Source: Paraburkholderia fungorum (GTDB lineage: Bacteria > Pseudomonadota > Gammaproteobacteria > Burkholderiales > Burkholderiaceae). From it: a stretch of 64,000 nt of DNA. Shown in pieces: positions 16,332 to 26,400 of this stretch (position 1 is the first letter of the stretch; the number at the start of each line of letters is the position of its first letter). A model generated the notes under the pieces. The model was given only the letters and a program-made list of their open reading frames with translations, did no database searches and was not told the origin of the DNA. The position numbers and the translations under genes are program-made. The stretch spans positions 868,001 to 932,000 of the forward strand of contig NZ_CADFGE010000001.1 in assembly GCF_902833645.1 (NCBI RefSeq), written 5' to 3'.

Positions 16332-16753
16332 TTGGCTGCTCCTTGTTTCACAACCGGCATACCGGCTTTCTGCCAGGCGTCGACACCACCGTCGAGAACA
16401 TGGACTTCGCCGTATCCCGCATCCTGCACGATACGCGCTGCCTTGTTCGACTGCTGGCCGGTCTGGCACACCAGCAATACAGGGTTGTTCTTATTCTTCA
16501 CGAGTTGCGCGACTTTCGCCTGCAACTCTGCAAATTCAAGATTCCGCGCCGCGGGCAGGTGGCCCTTGGCAAACTCGGCGGACGACCGCAGATCGATGAC
16601 AGCCGCATTGCGCCGGTTGATCAGCTGGGTCGCTTCGGCGGCCGACAGGCCACCGCGGCCACGCCGGCTGATCGTTGGCCACAGCAGCAACCCACCGGAG
16701 ATGAGGACGATTGCGATCAGTACAAGGTTTGTGTAATCAGTGAAAAACTTCAC
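16328..16753 (-). CDS. Rhodanese-like domain protein, membrane anchored
   Basis: This 141-residue protein has one N-terminal transmembrane helix (TNLVLIAIVLISGGLLLWP) and a single rhodanese domain with the active-site loop LLVCQTGQQSNKAA, carrying the catalytic Cys. I chose the GTG at 16753 (VKFFTDYTN); the frame is open 16 codons further to 16801. The gene is translationally coupled to grxC. YibN-type rhodaneses occur at this position next to grxC-secB in E. coli and relatives; a sulfur-transfer substrate is not known from sequence. Confidence 0.88.
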   Translation of the reverse strand: MKFFTDYTNLVLIAIVLISGGLLLWPTISRRGRGGLSAAEATQLINRRNAAVIDLRSSAEFAKGHLPAARNLEFAELQAKVAQLVKNKNNPVLLVCQTGQQSNKAARIVQDAGYGEVHVLDGGVDAWQKAGMPVVKQGAAK

Positions 16754-16799
16754 GGAAAATCCGCCGAAAAAGAGAGAAATCGAAAAGGGCAATCCAGCC

Positions 16800-16805
16800 A
16801 TTATA
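16800..16805 (-). promoter_or_regulatory. Candidate -10 box for the rhodanese-grxC-secB-gpsA unit
   Basis: A perfect TATAAT lies on the minus strand about 45 bases upstream of the GTG chosen for the rhodanese gene and inside the short gap to the divergent gpmA. No good -35 match is visible at 16-18 bp, so the call rests on the -10 only. Confidence 0.4.
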
Positions 16806-16890
16806 AAATAACCGTCTGACGCGATGGCGGCGCTCCTTTAGAGGACCCTCGCAACGCTTCACCGCTTCCTCACTACCGACCGGCAATCTC

Positions 16891-17637
16891 ATGTACAAAC
16901 TCGTTCTCATCCGCCACGGCGAATCGACGTGGAACAAGGAAAACCGCTTCACGGGCTGGGTCGACGTCGACCTGACCGAGCAGGGCAATCGTGAAGCGCA
17001 GCAAGCGGGCGTGCTGCTGAAGGAATCGGGCTACACGTTCGATATCGCCTACACCTCGGTGCTCAAGCGCGCGATCCGCACCTTGTGGCACGTGCAGGAT
17101 CAGATGGACCTGATGTATCTGCCGGTCGTGCATTCGTGGCGCCTGAACGAGCGCCACTACGGTGCGCTGTCGGGCCTGAACAAGGCGGAAACCGCCGCGA
17201 AATTCGGCGACGAACAGGTGCTGGTCTGGCGCCGCAGCTACGATACGCCGCCGCCGGCGCTGGAACCGACAGACGAACGCGCGCCCTACAACGACCCGCG
17301 CTACGCCAAGGTGCCGCGCGAACAACTGCCGCTCACCGAGTGCCTGAAAGACACCGTCGCGCGCGTTTTGCCGTTGTGGAACGAGTCGATTGCGCCGGCC
17401 ATCAAGTCGGGCCGCAAAGTCGTGATCGCCGCGCACGGCAACTCGATCCGCGCCATGGTGAAATACCTCGACAACATTTCGGACGAAGACATCGTCGGCC
17501 TGAACATTCCGAACGGCGTGCCGCTCGTCTATGAACTCGACGAAAACCTGAAGCCGATCAAGCACTACTATCTGGGCGACCAGGACGCGATCGCCAAGGC
17601 GCAAGCCGCCGTGGCCAAGCAAGGCAAAGCGGGCTAA
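16891..17637 (+). CDS. gpmA: 2,3-bisphosphoglycerate-dependent phosphoglycerate mutase
   Basis: This 248-residue glycolytic enzyme interconverts 3- and 2-phosphoglycerate through a phosphohistidine. The nucleophile motif is [18 protein letters not shown], the partner Glu region is [16 protein letters not shown], and the second His is in [12 protein letters not shown]. Length is standard for dPGM. It is divergent from the rhodanese gene and is followed by tandem hairpins rather than a T-rich terminator. Confidence 0.97.
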   Translation: MYKLVLIRHGESTWNKENRFTGWVDVDLTEQGNREAQQAGVLLKESGYTFDIAYTSVLKRAIRTLWHVQDQMDLMYLPVVHSWRLNERHYGALSGLNKAETAAKFGDEQVLVWRRSYDTPPPALEPTDERAPYNDPRYAKVPREQLPLTECLKDTVARVLPLWNESIAPAIKSGRKVVIAAHGNSIRAMVKYLDNISDEDIVGLNIPNGVPLVYELDENLKPIKHYYLGDQDAIAKAQAAVAKQGKAG

Positions 17638-17651
17638 GCCTGGCTCGAGCC

Positions 17652-17735
17652 GCAACCCTGTGGCAAAAAATGCCGCGGGGTTGCCGAAGATGGGCGGGGG
17701 CGCCGCCCATATGGCTCGCGCGCCATCTGGCTGCC
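17652..17735 (+). terminator. Tandem hairpins downstream of gpmA
   Basis: A 14-bp stem with a five-A loop (17652-17684; GCAACCC/GGGGTTGC outer arms, GGCA/TGCC inner arms, with G-T pairs) is followed by ATGGGCGG/CCGCCCAT (17690-17710). A short ATGGC/GCCAT pair follows. No T-run is present, so Rho-independent termination is uncertain. Confidence 0.5.
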
Positions 17736-17853
17736 ATCTTCCTGTTACCGCACATTACTTCATCATCGCAGCGCATCTCTCACGAACCAGGTCTGACCCG
17801 GGCTGTCGAATCACGATAGCCTGTGCTGCGCCCTGACTGGGCGAGTGTGCAGT

Positions 17854-17859
17854 TATACT
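17854..17859 (+). promoter_or_regulatory. Candidate -10 box upstream of the S41 protease gene
   Basis: TATACT lies 55 bases upstream of the ATG at 17915, preceded by CTGACT at a short 15-bp spacing. It is a plausible but weak sigma-70 promoter. Confidence 0.3.
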
Positions 17860-17914
17860 TGTCCGTCCCCATCTCTATCGACGCTGCCACGCGCTTCCGA
17901 CCGCAACAGACTCT

Positions 17915-19501
17915 ATGCGAAAGAACCTGAAAAATATCGGCCTGATTGCCGCGGGCCTTGCTACCGGCGTATTCGCCACCCTGCAACTCTCCGCCTCGGC
18001 CCAGCAACCCGCCAGCGCCGCCTCGAGCGCCGTTGCACCGCTGCCACTGGACCAACTCAGGCTGTTTGCCGAAGTTTTCGGGCAAATCAAGCATGAATAC
18101 GTCGAACCGGTCGACGACAAGAAGCTCCTCACCGCCGCCATCAAGGGCATGGTATCGAGCCTCGACCCGCACTCGTCGTATCTCGACAAGACCGATTACG
18201 AAGAACTGCAGGAGCAGACCAAGGGTCGCTTCGCGGGTCTCGGCATCGAAATTTCGTCCGAAGACGGCCTGATCAAGGTGATCTCGCCGATTGAAGACAC
18301 GCCTGCCTTCCGCGCCGGTATCCGCCCGGGCGACCTGATCACCCGCATCAACGACAAACCTGTGCGCGGCATGACGCTCGACCAGGCCGTCAAGCAGATG
18401 CGCGGCGATCCGGGCACCAAGGTGACGCTGACCATCTTCCGCAAGACCGACGACCGCACGTTCCCGCTCACGGTAACGCGCGCGATCATCAAGGTTCAGT
18501 CGGTCAAGATGAAGATCCTGGCGCCGGGCTACGCATATATCCGCATCACCAGCTTCCAGGAACGCACCACGCCTGATCTGGCCGCGAAGCTGCAGGACAT
18601 CGCCCGTCAACAGCCGAACCTGAAGGGTCTCGTGCTCGACCTGCGCAATAACGGCGGCGGTCTGCTGCAAAGCGCGGTTGGCGTGGCCGGCGCGTTCCTG
18701 CCGCCGAACTCGGTGGTGGTGTCCACCAACGGCCAGATTCCGGATTCGAAGCAGGTCTATCGCGACACGTACGATAACTACCGCCTGCAATCGTTCGACA
18801 GCGATCCGTTGAAAGACGAAGCACCGATCTTCAAGACCGTGCCGATGATCGTGCTGACCAACGCCTACTCGGCGTCGGCTTCGGAAATCGTCGCGGGCGC
18901 GCTGCAGGATCAGCATCGTGCGCTGATCGTCGGCAAGACCACGTTCGGCAAGGGTTCGGTGCAAACCGTCCGCCCGATGACGGCCGATACGGCCCTGCGT
19001 CTGACCACGGCGTACTACTACACGCCGAGCGGCCGTTCGATCCAGAACAAGGGCATCCGTCCTGACATCGCGGTCGATCAATACGCGGAAGGCGATCCGG
19101 ACGACGCACTCGTTACCCGCGAAGTCGACTACTCGAACCACCTTGCGAACACGCAGGACCCGAACGAGAAGAAGGAAGCGGAACAGCGCGAACAGGAGCG
19201 CATGGACCAACTGCGCCAGCTTGAAGAGCAGAACGACAAGAAGACGCCGGAACAGCGTCAGAAGGATCGTGAGCGCAAGCCGGTCGAGTTCGGTTCGGCT
19301 GACGACTTCATGCTGCAACAGGCGCTGAACAAGCTGGAAGGCAAGCCGGTGCAGGAATCGAAGTCGCTGACCGAGCGGCGTCTGGCGCAGAACAAGCCGG
19401 CAACGTCGGCGTCCGCGCCGGTCGCGGTGAAGCCGACGCAACCGGTGCCGGGCGCTTCGGGCCCCGTCCCGGCCTCGGCGCCTGCTACGCAAAGCAATTA
19501 A
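17915..19501 (+). CDS. Carboxyl-terminal processing protease (S41 family, CtpA-like)
   Basis: This 528-residue periplasmic protease carries a signal peptide (about 1-29, ending SASAQQ). A PDZ domain with GRFAGLGIEI and GDLITRINDKPV spans about 90-175. The peptidase core has VLDLRNNGGG, the catalytic Ser in NAYSASASEIV and the Lys in GKTTFGKGSVQT. After about residue 400 there is a charged Glu/Gln/Arg-rich coiled stretch and then a Pro/Ala/Ser-rich tail. Such proteases trim periplasmic proteins and often peptidoglycan hydrolases. The gene is monocistronic by appearance, with a hairpin after the stop. I avoid a specific symbol because ctpA and prc are both used for this family. Confidence 0.93.
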   Translation: MRKNLKNIGLIAAGLATGVFATLQLSASAQQPASAASSAVAPLPLDQLRLFAEVFGQIKHEYVEPVDDKKLLTAAIKGMVSSLDPHSSYLDKTDYEELQEQTKGRFAGLGIEISSEDGLIKVISPIEDTPAFRAGIRPGDLITRINDKPVRGMTLDQAVKQMRGDPGTKVTLTIFRKTDDRTFPLTVTRAIIKVQSVKMKILAPGYAYIRITSFQERTTPDLAAKLQDIARQQPNLKGLVLDLRNNGGGLLQSAVGVAGAFLPPNSVVVSTNGQIPDSKQVYRDTYDNYRLQSFDSDPLKDEAPIFKTVPMIVLTNAYSASASEIVAGALQDQHRALIVGKTTFGKGSVQTVRPMTADTALRLTTAYYYTPSGRSIQNKGIRPDIAVDQYAEGDPDDALVTREVDYSNHLANTQDPNEKKEAEQREQERMDQLRQLEEQNDKKTPEQRQKDRERKPVEFGSADDFMLQQALNKLEGKPVQESKSLTERRLAQNKPATSASAPVAVKPTQPVPGASGPVPASAPATQSN

Positions 19502-19519
19502 GCAGTGAATCCAGCGTGT

Positions 19520-19544
19520 CCTTGCAGCCTGTCCGGCTGCAAGG
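19520..19544 (+). terminator. Hairpin downstream of the S41 protease gene
   Basis: A perfect 10-bp inverted repeat (CCTTGCAGCC / GGCTGCAAGG) with a 5-nt loop begins 18 bases after the stop codon. It lacks a T-run. Confidence 0.5.
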
Positions 19545-19708
19545 GCACGTCGCGGCGGACGCTGGCGTATGCATCGCAATACATAGCGCAATACCCAACC
19601 CCAGCACCAGCACGAACACCCACTCCCTCGCGCGATTAAAATAACGAAAACGCGCATGGCAGGCCGCCGGCCCTGCTTTTCATTGCGCGACACTCCACGC
19701 GCCCCGCC

Positions 19709-20467
19709 ATGAACGACGATCAACTGCTCCGCTATTCCCGCCATATCCTCGTCGACGAAATCGGCATCGAGGCGCAGCAGCGCTTTATCGACGCGCACGC
19801 GATCATCGTCGGTGCGGGTGGTCTGGGCTCGCCTGCAGCGATGTATCTGGCGGCGGCAGGCGTCGGCCGCCTGACGCTGGTCGATGCCGATACGGTCGAC
19901 CTGACCAATCTGCAACGGCAGATTCTGCACGTGAGCGCGTCGGTCGGGCGCAAGAAGGTGGAGTCCGGACGCGACGCGATCGCCCAGATCAATCCCGAGG
20001 TGGTGGTGAACGCGGTCGCCGAACGGGTCGACGATGCGTGGCTCGATCGCGAGGTGCCGCACGCCACCGTCGTGCTGGATTGCACCGACAACTTCGCGAC
20101 CCGCCACGCGATCAACCGGGCCTGCGTGAAACACGGCGTGCCGCTGGTGTCGGGTGCGGCGTTGCGCTTCGACGGCCAGATCAGCACCTTCGATTTCCGC
20201 GACGAAACGTCGCCCTGCTATGCGTGCGTGTTCCCCGAAGATCAGCCGTTCGAGGAAGTCGCGTGCTCGACCATGGGCGTGTTCGCGCCCACGGTCGGCA
20301 TCATCGGCTCAATGCAGGCCGCTGAAGCGCTAAAGGTGATCGGCGCAATCGGCACGCCGCTAGTGGGCCGCCTCACGATGCTTGATTCACTGCGAATGGA
20401 GTGGAACACAATGCGCATTGCGCGCCAGCCGGATTGCCCGGTATGCGGGCAACGACATCGAGTTTGA
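19709..20467 (+). CDS. MoeB/ThiF-family adenylyltransferase
   Basis: This 252-residue E1-like enzyme adenylates the C terminus of a ubiquitin-like sulfur carrier (MoaD or ThiS). The nucleotide site is IIVGAGGLGSPAAMYLAAAGVGRLTLVDAD, with the catalytic Asp in LDCTDNFATRH. Two zinc-binding pairs, CYAC and CPVC, are present. The length fits MoeB and ThiF equally, and no moa or thi gene lies nearby to decide. The gene ends just before a bidirectional terminator shared with ptsI. Confidence 0.9.
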   Translation: MNDDQLLRYSRHILVDEIGIEAQQRFIDAHAIIVGAGGLGSPAAMYLAAAGVGRLTLVDADTVDLTNLQRQILHVSASVGRKKVESGRDAIAQINPEVVVNAVAERVDDAWLDREVPHATVVLDCTDNFATRHAINRACVKHGVPLVSGAALRFDGQISTFDFRDETSPCYACVFPEDQPFEEVACSTMGVFAPTVGIIGSMQAAEALKVIGAIGTPLVGRLTMLDSLRMEWNTMRIARQPDCPVCGQRHRV

Positions 20468-20486
20468 GTCCGAACGAGACCCGAAT

Positions 20487-20514
20487 AAAAAACGCCGCAC
20501 ATGTGCGGCGTTTT
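20487..20514. terminator. Bidirectional intrinsic terminator between moeB-like gene and ptsI
   Basis: A perfect 9-bp dyad (CGCCGCACA / TGTGCGGCG) is flanked by six A on the left and four T on the right. It sits 20 bases after one stop and 30 bases before the other, so it can end transcription from both convergent genes. Confidence 0.88.
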
Positions 20515-20543
20515 CCGTTTAAGAACCGGAGCAGTTTTCAGTG

Positions 20544-22292
<1,749 letters not shown>

Positions 22293-22357
22293 GCGCACCT
22301 CCTCTAGTTGTGTGATGCTGCGGCAAACCGCTGCAATGCTCTCAGACTCTCATTGTC

Positions 22358-22363
22358 ATTATA
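22358..22363 (-). promoter_or_regulatory. Candidate -10 box of a ptsI promoter
   Basis: A perfect TATAAT on the minus strand lies about 66 bases upstream of the ptsI start and downstream of the ptsH terminator. TTGCAA occurs upstream but at too short a spacing for an ideal -35, so the promoter is tentative. Confidence 0.4.
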
Positions 22364-22547
22364 AATTCCGCACCCTTTGCAAGTACGCCGGGGCTGTGTG
22401 CAGCGCAGCACGAAATACCGTAAGCGGCCACGAGAATGCGGCCTCATTGGCCCTGCGTTCGGGCAACGCTCCCCAACGCGCCGCCGGCACTATCGGCTCA
22501 CGCCTTCGCACCGCTCGTGCACTACTCTTGCACGATTGTCTCGCGCT

Positions 22548-22579
22548 AAAAAAAATGCCGCGGACAGCCGCGGCATTTT
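22548..22579 (-). terminator. Intrinsic terminator between ptsH and ptsI
   Basis: Read on the minus strand, ATGCCGCGG and CCGCGGCAT form a 9-bp perfect stem with a 4-nt loop, followed by eight T. It lies 26 bases after the ptsH stop, so transcripts from ptsH should mostly end before ptsI. The remaining bases to the ptsI start (22299-22547) show only the candidate -10 box. Confidence 0.85.
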
Positions 22580-22605
22580 GCTTCAGGCAACAAGAACGCG
22601 CGAAT

Positions 22606-22875
22606 TCACTGACCTTCGCCAAATTTATCGGCAATCAGTTTCAGCAATGCGTCCATTGCCTCTTTTTCGTCGGCGCCCTCGGTTTCGATCAGCACCGTAC
22701 TGCCTATACCCGCGGCCAGCATCATCACACCCATGATGCTCTTGGCGTTGATGCGGCGGCCATTGCGGCTCATCCAGATTTCAGCCTGGTAGTTGCCCGC
22801 GAGTTGCGTCAACTTGGCCGACGCGCGCGCGTGCAGCCCCAGCTTGTTCACAATAGTCGTTTCCTGTTGCAGCAT
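22606..22875 (-). CDS. ptsH: HPr family phosphocarrier protein
   Basis: This 89-residue phosphocarrier has the active His in NKLGLHARASAKL (His 17 here) and the Ser-46-like site in NAKSIMGVMML, the region that HPr kinase modifies in other bacteria. It accepts phosphate from enzyme I and passes it to the EIIA encoded upstream. The gene starts 106 bp after the EIIA stop and ends in a strong terminator. Confidence 0.95.
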   Translation of the reverse strand: MLQQETTIVNKLGLHARASAKLTQLAGNYQAEIWMSRNGRRINAKSIMGVMMLAAGIGSTVLIETEGADEKEAMDALLKLIADKFGEGQ

Positions 22876-22981
22876 GTGATGGTCCGAAGCGCGGGTGAAT
22901 GTTGTGGTGAAAGGTGAAACTGCAAACCAGCCGCAATCGCGCCGCAGCCCGATCGCAATTGTCTAAAACCGTACGGTCCGC

Positions 22982-23470
22982 TTACAACCCGGTCGAGCCC
23001 ACTTTCTGGGTCAGGTCGGCCTCGGGTGGCAACGCGGGCAAACAGTCGCCGGATCCCGCGGGAGGCGCAACCGGTGCCGGCGTGGCAGGTCCGATTGCGT
23101 GCACGCCCTTGGTGGCTCCGGCGAGCGCCTTGTCGACCAGCGTGTCGAGCGGCGTTGCGCGATAACAGACCGCGCGCACCAGCATCGGCAGATTGACGCC
23201 GCACAGCACGCGCACGTTCGGCACCGAGGCGAGCCGCCCGGCGATATTCGCCGGCGTGGCGCCAAACATGTCGGTGAGGACGAGCGCGCCGTTTTCTTCC
23301 TTGAGCCGCTCGATCTCCGAATGCGCGAATGCAACCTGCTGTGCCGGATCGCAATCCGGCGATACGTCGATCACACCGATACGCGCCGGCAAGCCACCGT
23401 AAATGTGCGAAATACAATCGCGCAACGCGGTGGCGAACGGAGCGTGCGCAATGATCAGAATGCCTGCCAT
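22982..23470 (-). CDS. PTS EIIA component, mannose family
   Basis: This 162-residue protein is a mannose-type EIIA. It starts MAGILIIAHAPFATALRDC, where the His after IIA is the phosphorylation site, and continues with LVLTDMFGATPANIA and CGVNLPMLVRAV, both family motifs. A Pro/Ala-rich extension of about 35 residues follows the domain. The Met at 23470 was chosen because it opens the domain; the longer frame lies in the gap after gshB. In beta-proteobacteria this EIIA-HPr-EI set usually has no matching permease and acts in regulation. Confidence 0.92.
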   Translation of the reverse strand: MAGILIIAHAPFATALRDCISHIYGGLPARIGVIDVSPDCDPAQQVAFAHSEIERLKEENGALVLTDMFGATPANIAGRLASVPNVRVLCGVNLPMLVRAVCYRATPLDTLVDKALAGATKGVHAIGPATPAPVAPPAGSGDCLPALPPEADLTQKVGSTGL

Positions 23471-23822
23471 GTCAGCCTTACTGCAAAAGATCGGCCCGAA
23501 CCGTGGACCGGGACGAAACCCGGTTCGTAAGCACCCTCGACCGGCCGTGGGTCGGGAGCGCCGGAACGCACTATCTGACGAGCGGCCCGCGTCGCCCGAT
23601 ACCGCGACGGCGTTGGCGGCAAACAACTCGCCTACAGTCCGCAATCCATGCCCGCAGCGCCTCGCAGACGCCCTCGATGCGGCTTGGTGCGGGAGAGCGG
23701 GCATTGTATCAGGCCCATTTTCGCGCCAAAGCCGGCGTCTTGCTTGATGCGGATTTACTACACAGTTTGGGGGCCATGGCGGCCATTCAAGGGTTGCGCC
23801 TCAGTTGCGCCTCCTTTGTGCA
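23471..23822. other. Intergenic region between gshB and the EIIA gene
   Basis: This 352-bp stretch lies between the gshB stop and the EIIA start, both genes reading on the minus strand. It contains short dyads such as CCGGG-N6-CCCGG near 23510 and the direct repeat GTTGCGCCTC near 23795-23815. There is no clear terminator or promoter. Frames open across it are not coding-like. Confidence 0.35.
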
Positions 23823-24779
23823 TCAAGCCGCCGCGCGCTCCAGAGCGTCGATGAACATCGCCGCGACGTCGAAGCCGGTCTGATCCATGATCTCGCGGAA
23901 ACATGTCGGGCTCGTCACGTTCACCTCGGTAAGCCAGTCGCCGATCGCGTCAAGCCCGACCAGCAGCAGACCGCGTGCGGCGAGCACCGGCGCGAGCGTG
24001 TCGGCGATCTTGCGGTCGTGCTCGGTGAGCGGTCGCGCCACGCCCAGTCCGCCGGCCGCCAGATTGCCGCGGACCTCATTACCCTGAGGAATCCGCGCGA
24101 GCGAAAACGGCACCGCTTCACCGCCGATCAGCAGAATGCGCTTGTCGCCTTCCTTGATTTCGGGGATGAACTTTTGCGCCATCACCGAGCGCGCGCCGTC
24201 GTGGCTCAGCATCTCGATGATCGAGCCCAGATTCATGCCGTCGGCCTTCACGCGAAACACACCCATGCCGCCCATGCCGTCGAGCGGCTTCAGGATCACG
24301 TCGCCGTGTTCTTCATGGAAGGCGCGCAAGCGGGCGGCGTCGCGCGTCACCAAAGTCGGCGCCACGAACTGCGCGAACTCGCCGATCGCCAGTTTTTCCG
24401 AATGATCGCGAATCGCCTGCGGCTTGTTGAAGATGCGCGCGCCGCCGCGCTCGGCCATTTCCAGCAGCCAGGTCGACGTCACGTATTCCATATCGAACGG
24501 CGGGTCTTTACGCATCACCACCGCGCTGAATTGTTTCAGCGAACGCGGCGCGGCTGCTTCGGCGGCGTACCAGGTGTCGCGATGCAGGTCAGTTACGTCG
24601 CCGACGATCGCAAAGCGCTGCACGTTCGCCTCGACGTCGCCGCCAGTCCACGCCAGATGTTTCGGCTCGCAGGTGTAAAGCGTGTGGCCACGACGCGCGG
24701 CCTCGGCCATCATCGCGTAGGTCGAGTCTTTGTAGATCTTGAACTGCGTGAGCGGATCGGCGATGAAAAGAATGTCCAT
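23823..24779 (-). CDS. gshB: Glutathione synthetase
   Basis: This 318-residue ATP-grasp enzyme joins gamma-glutamylcysteine and glycine. Its N terminus MDILFIADPLTQFKIYKDST matches prokaryotic GshB, and the ATP-grasp region KPLDGMGGMGVFRV plus the C-terminal NVTSPTCFREI are typical. It follows gshA by 101 bp on the same strand, so the two steps of glutathione synthesis are encoded together. Confidence 0.97.
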   Translation of the reverse strand: MDILFIADPLTQFKIYKDSTYAMMAEAARRGHTLYTCEPKHLAWTGGDVEANVQRFAIVGDVTDLHRDTWYAAEAAAPRSLKQFSAVVMRKDPPFDMEYVTSTWLLEMAERGGARIFNKPQAIRDHSEKLAIGEFAQFVAPTLVTRDAARLRAFHEEHGDVILKPLDGMGGMGVFRVKADGMNLGSIIEMLSHDGARSVMAQKFIPEIKEGDKRILLIGGEAVPFSLARIPQGNEVRGNLAAGGLGVARPLTEHDRKIADTLAPVLAARGLLLVGLDAIGDWLTEVNVTSPTCFREIMDQTGFDVAAMFIDALERAAA

Positions 24780-24880
24780 GAGGATTCCGGTGCGCCCTTA
24801 GGGCTTGGCATTGATCGTCAATAGGGTCGGTGAAAATGGCGACGGCGGCACGCACGCCGCCATTGCCCCTCTCGCGAGAT

Positions 24881-26170
24881 TTAAACCTGAATCGCTTCCG
24901 GATCGGTCTTTTCCAGTTCGACCGATGCGGCCAGCAACCCGAGTCGCGCCACCACGCCGTACATATAGAAGCGATTCGGCACCGCTGCGCCGGGCTTGGC
25001 GTGCGCATCCGGCAGCGCCGTATGCTCGAAGCCGAGCGGCACGAAATGCATGCCCGGTGCGTTCAGATTCTGATCGCGCTCGCGGCTGCCGTGCACGCGG
25101 TAGAAGCCGCCGACCACGTAACGGTCGATCATATACACGACCGGCTCGGCGACTTCCTCGCCGATCCGCTCGAAGGTGTACACGCCTTCCTGCACGATCA
25201 CGTCATGCACTTCGAGGCCGTCTTTGGTGGCGGCCATCTTGGCGCGCTCGCGCTTGGTCAGCGCGGCCACTTCCGACGCGTCGTGCACGGTCATCACGCC
25301 CATGCCGTAAGTGCCCGCATCCGACTTGATGACGACATACGGTTTCTCGGAAATACCGTACTCGCGATACTTTTTGGCGATCTTCTTGAGCACGCCGTCG
25401 ATCGCATCGGCCAGCGCTTCTTCACCCGTGCGCTCCTGAAAATCGACCCCTTCGACATGCGCGAAGTACGGATTGATCATCCACGGATCGATTTCGACCA
25501 TTTTCGCGAACTTCTTCGCGACGTCGTCATAGCAGGAGAAATGCGTCGATTTGCGGCGCACGGCCCAGCCGGCGTGCAGCGGCGGCAGCAAATACTGCTC
25601 ATGCAGATTTTCGAGCACCGGCGGAATGCCGCCCGACAGGTCATTGTTCAGCAGAATCGAACACGGGTCGAAATTCTTCAGACCGAGGCGCCGCTGCGAC
25701 CGCTCGAGCGGTTCGAGCACCAGCTTCTGGCCGTCGGACAAGGCAATCGTGACCGGGCCGACGATGCTTTCGTCGAGCGTGCCGAAGCGCACGTTCAGGC
25801 CGGCTTGGCGCATGATCGCCGCCAGACGGGCAACATTCTCGAGATAAAACGCGTTGCGCGTATGGCGCTCGGGGATCACCAGCAGATTCTTCGCGTCCGG
25901 GCAGATCTTCTCGATCGACGCCATCGCGGCCTGCACGGCGAGCGGCAGCACTTCCTGCGGCAGATTGTTGAATGCGCCGGGAAACAGATTGGTGTCGACC
26001 GGTGCGAGTTTGAATCCCGCGTTACGCAGATCGACCGAACAGTAGAACGGCGGCGTGTGCTCCTGCCATTCAAGCCGGAACCAGCGTTCGATGGCGGGCG
26101 TAGCGTCGAGGATCTTCCGCTCGAGATCGAGCAGCGGGCCGTTTAACGCCGTAACTAGGTGCGGAACCAT
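24881..26170 (-). CDS. gshA: Glutamate--cysteine ligase (proteobacterial/plant-unrelated GshA class)
   Basis: This 429-residue enzyme makes gamma-glutamylcysteine. It belongs to the beta-proteobacterial GshA class, recognisable from the N terminus MVPHLVTALNGPLLDLERKI, from HTPPFYCSVDLRNAGFKLAPVDTNLFPGAFNN, and from YVVIKSDAGTYGMGVM, which is a nucleotide-binding segment. It precedes gshB. The upstream gap to the amtB stop is 230 bp and holds the amtB terminator, so a gshA promoter must lie in about 26171-26310. Confidence 0.93.
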   Translation of the reverse strand: MVPHLVTALNGPLLDLERKILDATPAIERWFRLEWQEHTPPFYCSVDLRNAGFKLAPVDTNLFPGAFNNLPQEVLPLAVQAAMASIEKICPDAKNLLVIPERHTRNAFYLENVARLAAIMRQAGLNVRFGTLDESIVGPVTIALSDGQKLVLEPLERSQRRLGLKNFDPCSILLNNDLSGGIPPVLENLHEQYLLPPLHAGWAVRRKSTHFSCYDDVAKKFAKMVEIDPWMINPYFAHVEGVDFQERTGEEALADAIDGVLKKIAKKYREYGISEKPYVVIKSDAGTYGMGVMTVHDASEVAALTKRERAKMAATKDGLEVHDVIVQEGVYTFERIGEEVAEPVVYMIDRYVVGGFYRVHGSRERDQNLNAPGMHFVPLGFEHTALPDAHAKPGAAVPNRFYMYGVVARLGLLAASVELEKTDPEAIQV

Positions 26171-26319
26171 TGATCACTCGCAGACTGGAGAAAAAAGATT
26201 GTAGAGCAAATGCTTTGTCCATTTGGGGACGGTTTCTCCATTCGCAAGCGGACGCGAATGCATTCTCGCTATCGTGATGATAGGCAGGGAAATCTGCTGT
26301 TCACAAGACGGGTCGCAAT

Positions 26320-26344
26320 AAAAAAGCCCGCCGTAAAGGCGGGC
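26320..26344 (-). terminator. Intrinsic terminator of glnK-amtB
   Basis: On the minus strand GCCCGCC and GGCGGGC form a 7-bp stem with a 5-nt loop followed by TTTTTTATT. It lies 57 bases after the amtB stop. Confidence 0.85.
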
Positions 26345-26400
26345 CAAAGTCGCTGCGCTTATTTCTGACCCGCAAGCCCCTGGAGCTTGCAGGGGAATTC

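Noticed and set aside
17780-20134. A 784-codon open frame on the minus strand across the S41 protease and MoeB-like genes
   Set aside because: It is antisense to two well-identified genes; its Arg/Gln/His-rich product is typical of a shadow frame in GC-rich DNA.
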